From assembly GCF_000008765.1 (NCBI RefSeq), contig NC_003030.1, positions 3,134,001-3,198,000 of the forward strand: DNA of 64,000 nt, read 5' to 3'. Of this stretch, positions 55,730 to 64,000 are shown piece after piece. The notes under the pieces are model-generated. The model did not search any database and had not been told where the DNA came from. It saw nothing but the letters and a program-made list of their open reading frames with translations. The translations under genes were made by a program, and so were the position numbers. Position 1 is the first letter of the stretch; each line of letters opens with the position of its first letter. The stretch is from Clostridium acetobutylicum ATCC 824 (GTDB lineage: Bacteria; Bacillota; Clostridia; Clostridiales; Clostridiaceae).

Positions 55730-55807
55730 GTAAAAGTTTATTTTTTATCTGTTCTATTACAGGAATACTTGCTTTATGATAAAAAATCCATTAAATTTTT
55801 ATTTTTT

Positions 55808-56506
55808 CTACTTAAACAGTTTCCTTTTTCTTTTACGCCTCTTTCCCCTTTTACCTTCGTTGCCATAATAACTGTAATAACCTCTACTACCTACTTTTAC
55901 CTTGTTAAGAACTGTTCCAAGTATGTTGGCATTTACATTTTCTAAAAGTTCTTTAGCTCTTTTAGCTGCTTCTATTTCAGCCACCCCAGAACTTACAACT
56001 AAAATCACACCATCTACCATAGTAGAAAGAATTTGAGGGTCCGTTACTGCTATTATAGGAGGAGTATCAAGTATTATATATTTAAATACTCCTTTTGATT
56101 CATTTAAGAATTCTTTCATTTTATGTGATGCAAGCATTTCTGCAGGATTAGGTGGTATTTTACCAGAGGTTAAAACACAAAGTTTCTTATTAAAATAATG
56201 AGCCGAATCTTCAAACTTAGCTTGTCCCGCTATTATGTTTGATAAACCAGAACTATTAGATAATTTAAATTTTTTGTGTATGCTTGGTTTTCTTAAATCG
56301 CAGTCAACAATTAAAACTTGATTTCCTGTTTCAGCCATGGCAAGTGCTAAATTAGCTGCCGTAGTTGATTTTCCTTCACCTGGCCCTGAACTTGTAACCA
56401 GTATAACTCTAATTTCTTCATCGAAACTTGAAAACTGAATGTTACTTCTTAAGGTTCTATAAGATTCTGCTACTGGAGATTTAGGATTATCCTTAACAAT
56501 CAACAT
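55808..56506 (-). CDS. CpsD-like bacterial tyrosine kinase (second copy)
   Basis: A 232-aa BY-kinase. It has Walker A SGPGEGKST, Walker A' VDCDLRKP, Walker B IILDTPP and the C-terminal tyrosine cluster YYSYYG. It is roughly three-quarters identical to the kinase at 58850 by eye. Unlike that copy its tail is strongly basic (KRGKRRKRKRKLFK). A terminator hairpin and a 246-bp gap separate it from the upstream EPS operon, so it has its own promoter. It would phosphorylate its own tyrosines with the CpsC activator. Confidence 0.9.
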   Translation of the reverse strand: MLIVKDNPKSPVAESYRTLRSNIQFSSFDEEIRVILVTSSGPGEGKSTTAANLALAMAETGNQVLIVDCDLRKPSIHKKFKLSNSSGLSNIIAGQAKFEDSAHYFNKKLCVLTSGKIPPNPAEMLASHKMKEFLNESKGVFKYIILDTPPIIAVTDPQILSTMVDGVILVVSSGVAEIEAAKRAKELLENVNANILGTVLNKVKVGSRGYYSYYGNEGKRGKRRKRKRKLFK

Positions 56507-56700
56507 TGATTTTTCACCACCTCTTATTTTTACATAAAAGTAATATTATTACATTAGTATTTAACTCTATAGCATCAAACTTTTATGCATTATATGCATT
56601 TTAAGCTTGATTATACTAGATTTATTTATTATACAACATATACGTAATAATTGTGTGAACTTTAAAATATATATTTTTAATAATGTGTAAATTTAAAAAG

Positions 56701-56748
56701 GATGATTTTGTTTATTTGAAAACACTTGTACAAATGAACAAAACCATC
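56701..56748 (-). terminator. Terminator after the EPS operon
   Basis: Minus-strand GATGGTTTTGTTCATTTG pairs with CAAATAAACAAAATCATC (one G-U pair and one C/A mismatch), followed by CTTTTTAAA, right after the last acyltransferase stop. Confidence 0.75.
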
Positions 56749-56752
56749 TAAC

Positions 56753-57811
56753 CTATGCTAATTGTTTACTTATTATTTTTTTTAAGAAAAGTAAGACCTT
56801 ATTTGCGCCCAAAGCCAAAATTACTGGTATAAGTACTCCTACTATAGAATAAGCAATCCACCAAAAATTATTCATATTTATTATTCTATGACTTAAATAA
56901 GAGTAACTTAAGTTATATATATATATTTGCGCTAAATTAATAGCTTTGAAGCAAATTATATGAAGCGCTAAAATAGTTAAACTATTTTTTCCTATGATTT
57001 CAATAATCTTATATGCATTTTTCTCAACTAATATTTTGGATAAATACAAATTTAAATATATTCCTAGCACGGAATTTACCAAAAATACCGCCGGATATAT
57101 AAAAAAGTTGCCCATATTAGTGCCCACAAATTGGCAGCTTATAATTATTCCTATTAAGCTTATTATTGCAAAATATATATTTAACGAAACATGTGCTTTA
57201 TACTTTTTATATATATTTCCCGCCCAAAATGCTAATAAACTAACAGGAACAAGACTAGCTGTAGGAACTGTAAATGCAGTTTTATTATTACCTATATGTT
57301 GTGTTGCAACTACATCAATGACAAATAATACTAAAAACAATATACCTTGTAAAATTTCCTTTTTAAAACCTTTAATTTTGCAAAAAACAAAATCAATAAG
57401 AAAAAATATTATATTAGTAATAAATAATACCTTTATAAACCAAAATTGACCAAGTACTTCCGATTGTATTTCATGAAATGTTAAAATTTTAGCTGCGGAG
57501 CTTATAAAATCCCCCATGGAATAATACTTAAAATGATAAACATTGAACTTTATAAAGAAATTATGCAGCACTAAAAAAATAAGTTCATAAGCTATAAAAG
57601 GTATATACAAGGTCTTTATTCTCTTTTTAATCAGTGTTATTGGTTTATGAGTATATTTATCCTTGTAAAAATATCCCGATATAAAGAAAAATAATACAAC
57701 GTGATAAGAATATACAAATCTAAGCAAAGGAGACTCAGTATGTCCTATTACTATTGCAATAATACCTAGTCCCTTTATGACATCCATCTCAAGCGAACGT
57801 TTATCCTTCAT
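56753..57811 (-). CDS. Membrane acyltransferase 3 family protein (EPS O-acetylase)
   Basis: A 352-aa integral membrane protein with about ten spans. The N-terminal 'IKGLGIIAIVIGHTESPLLRF' form (His in GH) and 'FFISGYFYKD' are the acyltransferase-3 signatures. It resembles the O-acetyltransferases that acetylate exopolysaccharide. Overlaps its paralogue upstream by 10 bp at ATG 57811. Last gene of the operon. Confidence 0.85.
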   Translation of the reverse strand: MKDKRSLEMDVIKGLGIIAIVIGHTESPLLRFVYSYHVVLFFFISGYFYKDKYTHKPITLIKKRIKTLYIPFIAYELIFLVLHNFFIKFNVYHFKYYSMGDFISSAAKILTFHEIQSEVLGQFWFIKVLFITNIIFFLIDFVFCKIKGFKKEILQGILFLVLFVIDVVATQHIGNNKTAFTVPTASLVPVSLLAFWAGNIYKKYKAHVSLNIYFAIISLIGIIISCQFVGTNMGNFFIYPAVFLVNSVLGIYLNLYLSKILVEKNAYKIIEIIGKNSLTILALHIICFKAINLAQIYIYNLSYSYLSHRIINMNNFWWIAYSIVGVLIPVILALGANKVLLFLKKIISKQLA

Positions 57812-58814
57812 AGTTTTCCCCTTTTGTACTTACTTTCCTACTCCCCGTCATAAAAGGTAAATACTTCTTTATAGCTGAAATAACTGGTTTTAATACAGCT
57901 ATACATATTAATATATCTATTAAAGTTATAAAACTTCTTAAAAAGAAATTACTTTGAGGTATACTAAGTAATTTTTGTATAGGATCTAAAATTACTATAA
58001 ACACAATAAAGTGCAGTCCCATAATAAACAAACTATTTTTTCCAAGCCATTCTAGAAGCTTTGATTCTCTTATCAAATTTGAAAATATAATAACGGTCAT
58101 AGAACCAGCAATTGCCGCTAAAATAAACATTGGATAAATACCATATCTGCCAACTATCATCTGAACTATAGAATTATTTGCAACTGAAAGTACTAATGTT
58201 AAAGCAAGCATTATAAATAGTACCGGAACTGTGTTTATTTTTATATTTATTTTTACGCCTTTAATGAAATTGCCTAGTGCATAAAACACAAGACCTGTAA
58301 ATGCTATGTCTAATTTTAAAGGCAAATAAACTTTAAATACTGATGTGCTCCATCCCAAAGCTAGGAATATCAATATAAAAGGTACCATAATCCATTTATT
58401 ACGTGAAAGCTTACTAATAGGATAGTATAGGACACATACTACAAATAAACACATTAAAAACCATAAGGGCCCATTCCAAAATCCGCTTGGGGTTAAATAA
58501 AAGAATTCACTTACTGCTTGTCTAAAGCTAAGCTTATCCAGTATATTAAAATTCATAGCTATAACTTCTACTATTAGTGAAATAATCCAAAATGATATAT
58601 AAGGTATAATTATAGTTCTAAACTTATGTTTAATATATGAAGTATATTCTGTATATTTGTCAGCATTATATAAATATCCAGATATAACAAAAAACAAAGG
58701 CATATGAAATGAATAAATAAACTTCACCATAATATTAGGTATAGATCTATGCCCTAATAAAACCAGTAATATTCCAATTCCTTTAGCTATATCTATACTT
58801 TTTGTCCTTTGCAT
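57801..58814 (-). CDS. Membrane acyltransferase 3 family protein (paralogue)
   Basis: A 337-aa polytopic protein with the same family signatures: SIDIAKGIGILLVLLGHRS (catalytic His) and FFVISGYLYN. It is a diverged relative of the adjacent gene. ATG 58814 has GGAGGG upstream, whereas TTG 58832 overlaps the ribosome binding site. It follows the first tyrosine kinase by 35 bp. Likely O-acetylates or otherwise acylates sugar units. Confidence 0.85.
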   Translation of the reverse strand: MQRTKSIDIAKGIGILLVLLGHRSIPNIMVKFIYSFHMPLFFVISGYLYNADKYTEYTSYIKHKFRTIIIPYISFWIISLIVEVIAMNFNILDKLSFRQAVSEFFYLTPSGFWNGPLWFLMCLFVVCVLYYPISKLSRNKWIMVPFILIFLALGWSTSVFKVYLPLKLDIAFTGLVFYALGNFIKGVKINIKINTVPVLFIMLALTLVLSVANNSIVQMIVGRYGIYPMFILAAIAGSMTVIIFSNLIRESKLLEWLGKNSLFIMGLHFIVFIVILDPIQKLLSIPQSNFFLRSFITLIDILICIAVLKPVISAIKKYLPFMTGSRKVSTKGENYEG

Positions 58815-58849
58815 TTTTTGTTTTCCCTCCAAAAGGATTTATTATTTAA

Positions 58850-59524
58850 TCAGTTTTCCTCTTCATGTCCATAGTAATAATAGCTGCCATAATAGCCTTT
58901 TCTACTTTCAGTATCAACTCTATTTAAAACTGAACCTATTATATTAGCATTTACATTTTCTAAAAGTTCCTTCGCCCTTTTAGCTGCTTCTATATCTGCA
59001 ACACCTGAAGTCACAACTAAAATCACTCCATCAACCATAGTAGATAAAATCTGTGGATCTGTTACTGCTATTACTGGTGGTGCATCAAGTATTATATACT
59101 TAAAAACTCCTCTTGCCTCAGCTAAAAAAGCTTTCATTCTCTTTGAAGCCAACATCTCTGCAGGGTTTGGAGGAATTTTTCCAGCCGTTAGTATACATAA
59201 ATTTTTGCTATACCAGTTGCTTGCATTCTCAAATTTAGTATGTCCCGCTAATACATTGGATAATCCATCATTATTAGATATCTTAAACTTTTTATGCACA
59301 CTTGGCTTTCTCAAATCACAGTCCATAAGAAGTACTGAATTTCCTGCTTCTGCCATAGCTAACGCCAGGTTACACGAAGTAGTTGATTTTCCCTCGCCTG
59401 GTCCCGAACTAGTTACAAGTATTAGCTGCATATCTTTATCAAAACTTGAAAATTGTATATTACTTCTAAGTGTTCTGTAAGCCTCTGCTATAGGTGATTT
59501 AGGCTTATCTTTAACTACTAACAT
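58850..59524 (-). CDS. CpsD-like bacterial tyrosine kinase (operon copy)
   Basis: A 224-aa BY-kinase with SGPGEGKST, MDCDLRKP and IILDAPP. The C-terminal tyrosine cluster is GYYGSYYYYG followed by an acidic HEEEN tail. It lies 12 bp after CpsC, the membrane activator that it needs, so this is the classic CpsC-CpsD couple. It controls chain length or assembly of the polysaccharide with the phosphatase CpsB. Confidence 0.92.
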   Translation of the reverse strand: MLVVKDKPKSPIAEAYRTLRSNIQFSSFDKDMQLILVTSSGPGEGKSTTSCNLALAMAEAGNSVLLMDCDLRKPSVHKKFKISNNDGLSNVLAGHTKFENASNWYSKNLCILTAGKIPPNPAEMLASKRMKAFLAEARGVFKYIILDAPPVIAVTDPQILSTMVDGVILVVTSGVADIEAAKRAKELLENVNANIIGSVLNRVDTESRKGYYGSYYYYGHEEEN

Positions 59525-59536
59525 GTCTCTCTCCCC

Positions 59537-60220
59537 TTATTCCTCTTCATAATTAGGTATTACACCAAGTACAGGTAAATCCAAATGCTTTTTTATATCT
59601 TCCTGCGTCTTTATAGTCTTGTCCATATATTCTTTAATGAAGGCTATACCTACAGATATAAAAAGCCCTAAAATAAAAGCTATAGCAATATTTATCATTT
59701 TTTTAGGCTTTATTGGTGATTTAGGTGCTGTCGCTCTATCGATTATTCTAGCATCGCCTGCTGTGTAAACTGCCTTTGACACTTCTACAAAACTATCTGA
59801 AAAATCATTTGCCAAATCTGCTGCCTTATCAGGTGATTTTCCATTAGCTGTTATATCTATTATTTGAGTACCTGTTTGAGGCGTAACACTCACTAGTCCT
59901 AAAACCTGATCTGCTGTAGTTCCATCAGCTAATTTACTTACAGTTTTATCCGCAACTTGTTTAGATTGTGCAATTTGAGCATATGTTTTAGTAAGATTTT
60001 GTGACATCATAACATCATTATACTGCTCATTTGTACTGGACTTTGAATCATTTTTTCCTATTATAACTGTAACGTGTCCTTGGTAAGTTGGTTTTATTAT
60101 AAAAAAACTTAAGATAGCTGAAAATAATACAAAAAATATGGTTACTGCCGCAATCATCGCTTTTTCTTTATTTAAAACCTCAAAAATCCCAGTAAAATCT
60201 ATATCATTTTCCTGTTCCAT
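59537..60220 (-). CDS. CpsC/YveK-type polysaccharide co-polymerase
   Basis: A 227-aa Wzz-domain protein. One span near 20-42, an extracellular alpha/beta region, and a second span near 175-195 preceded by the PKSPIKPKK proline-rich motif. The C-terminal cytoplasmic tail (DKTIKTQEDIKKHLDLPVLG) contacts the kinase. It regulates polymer length and activates CpsD. GGGAGG precedes the ATG. Confidence 0.9.
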   Translation of the reverse strand: MEQENDIDFTGIFEVLNKEKAMIAAVTIFFVLFSAILSFFIIKPTYQGHVTVIIGKNDSKSSTNEQYNDVMMSQNLTKTYAQIAQSKQVADKTVSKLADGTTADQVLGLVSVTPQTGTQIIDITANGKSPDKAADLANDFSDSFVEVSKAVYTAGDARIIDRATAPKSPIKPKKMINIAIAFILGLFISVGIAFIKEYMDKTIKTQEDIKKHLDLPVLGVIPNYEEE

Positions 60221-60319
60221 CGATTAACCTCCCATGTATTTTAAATCTGTATCATTATTTTCATTATAACTATTACATTATAAACTAAAAGCTCTATGTT
60301 ATAAATAGTTTTAGTCTTT

Positions 60320-61084
60320 TTATTTTAAAAAAGAGAAAAAAGTCTTTTTCTTTTTCAATTTTCGTACTTTATTTTCAATTTTTTCATTTTCAAGAAGCAA
60401 ATTCGAATTTTTTATAAACTTTTCGGCTAATGTTTTATCAATTTTTGTCAAATCATGAAGTGCTTTTTCATAACCAGGGCATCTTTTTCCAGCTGAATGT
60501 GCATCTGAAGCAATAAAACTAATTACACCCTCCTCTACTAACTTTAATGCTGTTTTTTGTACAGTCTTTCCAAAAAGTCCTTCGATGCTTCCTGCATTTA
60601 CTTGAAAATAAATATTTTCATCCATTAATTCATTTATTTTATAAATATCTTTTTGAATATAAGTGTATCTTTCAGGATGAGCTATAATTGGCTTAATTCC
60701 TTTTATTTGAAGCTCATATAAAGTATCTATTGCATTCTCGCCAAGTGACATCATATCAAATTCAACAAGCATATAGTCTGTATTATTTATAGTCCCTATT
60801 ATCCCCTCTTTATAGTCTTTAAGAGTATAATTGTCTATAAACACTTCTTGTCCTGGTATAACATCAATGTCTACACCCTTTTCCTTTAATGTATAGTTCA
60901 ACTCATTTGCTTTTTTCTCAATAACTGAAATACTGTTTTCAAATTTTCCTCTATAATAGTGGGAAGTAGCAACCATTTTAGTTACTCCTGCTTCTTTTGC
61001 TATACTCATCATATTTAATGTTGTTTCAAGAGAATTTGAACCATCATCAATTCCTGGAATTATATGTGAATGAATATCTACCAT
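60320..61084 (-). CDS. CpsB/YwqE-type PHP tyrosine phosphatase
   Basis: A 254-aa manganese-dependent protein tyrosine phosphatase of the PHP fold. Metal ligands show as VDIHSHIIPGIDDG at the N-terminus, TSHYYRG, PGQEVFI, IAHPERY and SDAHSAG. It would remove phosphate from the CpsD tyrosine cluster. The basic, lysine-rich C-terminus may bind membrane. It is in the order LCP-CpsB-CpsC-CpsD, 99 bp before CpsC. Confidence 0.92.
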   Translation of the reverse strand: MVDIHSHIIPGIDDGSNSLETTLNMMSIAKEAGVTKMVATSHYYRGKFENSISVIEKKANELNYTLKEKGVDIDVIPGQEVFIDNYTLKDYKEGIIGTINNTDYMLVEFDMMSLGENAIDTLYELQIKGIKPIIAHPERYTYIQKDIYKINELMDENIYFQVNAGSIEGLFGKTVQKTALKLVEEGVISFIASDAHSAGKRCPGYEKALHDLTKIDKTLAEKFIKNSNLLLENEKIENKVRKLKKKKTFFSFLK

Positions 61085-61095
61085 TTAACCACCCC

Positions 61096-62121
61096 TTACT
61101 TTTCTGGTATATTTACAAGTGAAGCTTTAGGCGAAGGCTTTACATCTTCAAATATATATTTTCTCATTTGATCAGAAGTTACATTTAAATCAGTTTTAAG
61201 ATACCAAACATTGTCAACAGTAACACCGCTACAATACCCATCTAATGGAAATCTTTCTTGGTCTATATTACTTATATCAGATGAAATAAATTTTGTTCCA
61301 TACTTTGCAATATCAATGCTTCCCATATTTGTTTCAGTATAAGGTAAAATTTCGTCAAACATACTTACCATATTGCTTTTTCCTTGAGCTTGTAATTTAT
61401 TAAAAACTGCCATAAGCACAGTTCTCTGTCTCTCAGTTCTCACAAAATCTCCACCAGCTGTGTATCTAATTCTTGAATAAGCTACAGCTTGTCTTCCATC
61501 CAAAAGCTGTTTACCAGATGAAGTAACATGATTAGGAGTGACCTTCTCATATTTTGAAACCTCGTCTATATATCCATTAAGATATCCTACTTCATCAGAT
61601 TGAACATTTATTTCCACACCATTAAGCTTATCTATAATTTTTTCAAGTGCATAAAAATCCACAGTTACATAGTCCTTTATGTTTAATTTAAAATTTTCAT
61701 TTATAGTTTTTATTGCAAGTTGCGGTCCACCATAGGCATAAGCATGAGTTATTTTTGTCATACCATGTCCATCCACATTTACATATGTATCTCTCATTAT
61801 TGAGGATAACTTAAGCTTTTTATGTGCTGGGTCCATTGTTAATATCATTATAGAATCAGAACGAGAAACATCTGTTTTTAATCGCCTATCTACACCAAAT
61901 AATGCAATATTTACAGTATCACTGTACTTGCTTAAATCGTCTTGTGTTTTATTAGATATTCCAAGCTCAGATGGCTTCTTTGATATTTCTGTTTTTTTCA
62001 TTTTACTGGTTTTGGAATAAAAGTAAGCTGTTCCAGAAGCTCCTATTCCAAAGATTAAAATGAAAAAGACAATAAAAAACTTTTTCCAGAATCCAAATTT
62101 CTTTTTATCTTTAGTTTTCAT
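61096..62121 (-). CDS. LytR-CpsA-Psr (LCP) family transferase
   Basis: A 341-aa membrane-anchored protein: one N-terminal span (about 11-30) then the LCP domain (about 75-250). Features include FGVDRRL, SDSIMILTMDP, SIMRDTYV, ITHAYAYGGPQ, and YSRIRYTAGGDFVRTERQR. LCP proteins join undecaprenyl-linked polymers to peptidoglycan or a protein, releasing pyrophosphate-lipid carrier. GAGGAG precedes the ATG; it follows the flippase gene by 12 bp. Confidence 0.93.
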   Translation of the reverse strand: MKTKDKKKFGFWKKFFIVFFILIFGIGASGTAYFYSKTSKMKKTEISKKPSELGISNKTQDDLSKYSDTVNIALFGVDRRLKTDVSRSDSIMILTMDPAHKKLKLSSIMRDTYVNVDGHGMTKITHAYAYGGPQLAIKTINENFKLNIKDYVTVDFYALEKIIDKLNGVEINVQSDEVGYLNGYIDEVSKYEKVTPNHVTSSGKQLLDGRQAVAYSRIRYTAGGDFVRTERQRTVLMAVFNKLQAQGKSNMVSMFDEILPYTETNMGSIDIAKYGTKFISSDISNIDQERFPLDGYCSGVTVDNVWYLKTDLNVTSDQMRKYIFEDVKPSPKASLVNIPEK

Positions 62122-62133
62122 AATTTTCTCCTC

Positions 62134-63696
62134 TTAACCTCTTTTAATTTTTTTATATAAAAATGCTGATACCATATTTATTTCCTCTACCTTCATTAAG
62201 TATAAAATCAGCATGTATATTAATAGCGCTATTAGAGTAATTCCACCAAATCCAATAATCTCAATTATTATTGCTTTCTTAAGCAAAGCTTGTCCTACTA
62301 TCTGATAGAGTACCTTTAAGAATATTCCCATGCCTATTGACGCAAAAATAACCTTTATGGTGACACCTATTGTTTTTCTATAATTAATATTTTTAAGCTT
62401 TGAGTTTAGCTTTATAAAAAGTAAAATACTAGATACATAAGCAGCTATTGATGATGCTAAAGCAATACCTCCAAGTCTTAAAACATCTTTTAAATAGTAT
62501 GCCAAAACTACATTTACAAGCACAGTAATTGCGGAGTTTATCATTGGCGTTCTAGTATCCTTTAGTGCATAAAACATCCTACATAAAACTTCTCTAAGTC
62601 CAGCTGCAATGATACCTATAATATAATAAAATAAGGCTGTTGAAGTCATCAACGTTGATTTATTTCCAAATGCATCTCTCTGAAACAATATTTTTACTAT
62701 GGGCACACTTTCAATTAATATTATTGTTATTATAGGAAACAAAATTATAGTTATTGATCTTATAGAAATATTAAAGCTTTCAATTAATTCTCCTATTTTG
62801 TTTTCTGAGGATAGCTTTGTCATTTTTGGATATATAACTGTAACTATTGATATAACAAATATGTCCATAACTAACGAATTAAGTCTAGATGCATAACTTA
62901 AAGCTGCAACGCTCCCGGTTTCAAGTGATGATGAAAATCTCCCATTAAAAAGAGATGTAATCTGCTGAACGCTTGTCCCTAGTAATATTGGAATTAGTAA
63001 GACAACCATACTTTTTAAATATCCATCGGAAATATTAAACTCAGGTTTGTATCTATATTTCATACGTGCTAAAGAAGGCACATGAATTAAAAATTGAACA
63101 AACATAGCAAATACAATAACTTCAGTTAATCCCAAAACACCATATTTAGAACTAAAAAATAGCAAATACACAATTACTAATAAATTATATGGAATTCCTA
63201 TTAAAGAGGGTATTAAAAAATGTTCCTTTGCCTGCAATATAGCAGTAGATAAAAATACCCAAGTATTTACTATGATTATCAATAAAAATATTCTTGTTAA
63301 CTTTATTGTCAATAAGTACTTATAGCCATGAAAATCCGGTGCTATCAATTTAACAAATTGCGGACAAAATATCTCTCCCAGCAAAGTTAAAATTATTGAC
63401 AATAAAGTCAATACAGTTATAACATTATTAGAAAACTTAAAAGCCCTTTTTTCTCCCTTATTTACAATAACATCATTAAATATAGGTACAAAAGTATTTA
63501 CGATAGCTGCTCCAAGTATAGCAAATATTATATTCGGAACAACAGAAGACATTGAAAAAGCATCAGCAGATACACTCGTACCAAACTTAGACGCTGTAAT
63601 AAAATCTCTAATAAACCCTGTTATCTTAGATAATAAGTTTATTATAATAACCATTGAAGTAACCTTTAACAGGGATATCCTCTTATCTTTAGCCAT
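62134..63696 (-). CDS. MurJ/MviN-family lipid flippase
   Basis: A 520-aa protein with about 14 transmembrane segments. The N-terminal 'LLSKITGFIRDFITASKFGTS' and 'MFYALKDTRTP' motifs place it in the MurJ/MviN group. In an EPS operon it may flip the undecaprenyl-linked repeat unit rather than lipid II. The start is ATG 63696 after GAGGGG; the longest ORF begins 5 codons earlier at 63711. Confidence 0.9.
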   Translation of the reverse strand: MAKDKRISLLKVTSMVIIINLLSKITGFIRDFITASKFGTSVSADAFSMSSVVPNIIFAILGAAIVNTFVPIFNDVIVNKGEKRAFKFSNNVITVLTLLSIILTLLGEIFCPQFVKLIAPDFHGYKYLLTIKLTRIFLLIIIVNTWVFLSTAILQAKEHFLIPSLIGIPYNLLVIVYLLFFSSKYGVLGLTEVIVFAMFVQFLIHVPSLARMKYRYKPEFNISDGYLKSMVVLLIPILLGTSVQQITSLFNGRFSSSLETGSVAALSYASRLNSLVMDIFVISIVTVIYPKMTKLSSENKIGELIESFNISIRSITIILFPIITIILIESVPIVKILFQRDAFGNKSTLMTSTALFYYIIGIIAAGLREVLCRMFYALKDTRTPMINSAITVLVNVVLAYYLKDVLRLGGIALASSIAAYVSSILLFIKLNSKLKNINYRKTIGVTIKVIFASIGMGIFLKVLYQIVGQALLKKAIIIEIIGFGGITLIALLIYMLILYLMKVEEINMVSAFLYKKIKRG

Positions 63697-63723
63697 TTTT
63701 TCCCCTCTCATACAAGCAAATAT

Positions 63724-64000
63724 CTAATCAAACTTGTCACAATATACTATGAACAATATCATTGGAATGGTAAAATGTATTGAACCAGTTGTTATTGAAC
63801 TTATTATAAAAACTAAAATTTTAGTTATATCTGTAATTTTCTTTTCGTTAAAGGCTCTTCTAAGATTTTTTATCATAAATATAAAAATACAAGCTATAAG
63901 AGGCACTCCAAATCTAGAGGCTATTTCTAAAAATAAGTTATCTGAGAATTCTACACTTGTTATAGCTGAATTAACATAGGCGTACATCTGTACTTTTATG
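63724..64000 (-). CDS. Polysaccharide polymerase/ligase C-terminus, start outside window
   Basis: The frame stays open to the right edge; the last 87-90 codons are visible. They encode two hydrophobic spans and the 'SDNLFLEIASRFGVP' stretch typical of the last periplasmic loop of O-antigen polymerase/ligase (Wzy/WaaL-like) proteins. It lies 27 bp before the flippase start, the expected place for Wzy. Family assignment is from this short piece and position. Confidence 0.65.
   Translation of the reverse strand, partial: IKVQMYAYVNSAITSVEFSDNLFLEIASRFGVPLIACIFIFMIKNLRRAFNEKKITDITKILVFIISSITTGSIHFTIPMILFIVYCDKFD

Noticed and set aside
1-64000. CRISPR array, prophage, insertion sequence or tRNA/rRNA genes
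   Set aside because: No regularly spaced repeats, transposase/integrase-like ORFs, or cloverleaf/rRNA sequences were seen by reading.

Overview
The window is a very AT-rich, densely coded stretch of a low-GC Gram-positive chromosome. It has clostridial features: strong GGAGG-type ribosome binding sites with frequent GTG/TTG starts, a TPP riboswitch, an isoleucine T-box, rubrerythrin, a spore-type PdaA deacetylase, and a CcpA-like regulator next to ileS. Gene content and order look to me like Clostridium acetobutylicum or a very close relative. That is recognition from memory, not a database result. I saw no rRNA, tRNA, CRISPR array, transposase or prophage.

Layout, left to right. 1-6.7 kb: a partial SNF2/SWIM helicase and a family-4 uracil-DNA glycosylase, a TPR lipoprotein, a three-gene DUF2089 / SHOCT-like operon, and a ferritin-like di-iron protein. 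7-9.3 kb: the thyA-folA-add nucleotide operon. 9.3-20.6 kb: an M16C zinc peptidase, an antibiotic-resistance-type ABC-F protein with a structured leader, a CBS-pair protein, PdaA, a DEAD-box helicase with a terminator in its leader, a Uup-type ABC-F protein and a DUF2161 protein. 20.7-26.4 kb: thiC under a TPP riboswitch, a glycosyltransferase/flippase pair, a second NodB deacetylase and rubrerythrin. 26.5-36.5 kb: a degenerate-GGDEF/EAL protein, argJ, a histidine phosphatase, an alpha/beta hydrolase, a metallophosphoesterase-ABC transporter-SGNH hydrolase run, and a CPBP membrane protease. 36.6-44.2 kb: a frameshifted uxaB remnant, a pyruvyltransferase-family protein, hisC, an aldose-epimerase-like protein, a coiled-coil/3D-domain wall protein and a membrane-anchored MutS-like ATPase. 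44.3-54.4 kb: a Cof-type HAD phosphatase, a 1351-aa SF1 helicase-nuclease fusion, ccpA, and ileS with its T-box. 54.7-64 kb: a DUF5050 lipoprotein and a leftward exopolysaccharide operon (polymerase fragment, MurJ/MviN-type flippase, LCP ligase, CpsB, CpsC, CpsD, two acyltransferases), then a second CpsD-like kinase in its own unit.

Most of the window is housekeeping. The less ordinary items are: the helicase-nuclease fusion, which resembles single-gene anti-phage proteins; a candidate attenuator in front of the ABC-F gene; a DUF2089 operon whose three proteins reuse two modules; a 102-bp near-perfect inverted repeat; a terminator-like hairpin in the DEAD-box leader; two paralogous tyrosine kinases with opposite-charge tails; and a 10-bp palindrome at three promoter regions. 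Several CDS starts were moved from the longest ORF to the codon with the best ribosome binding site; each case is noted in its entry.
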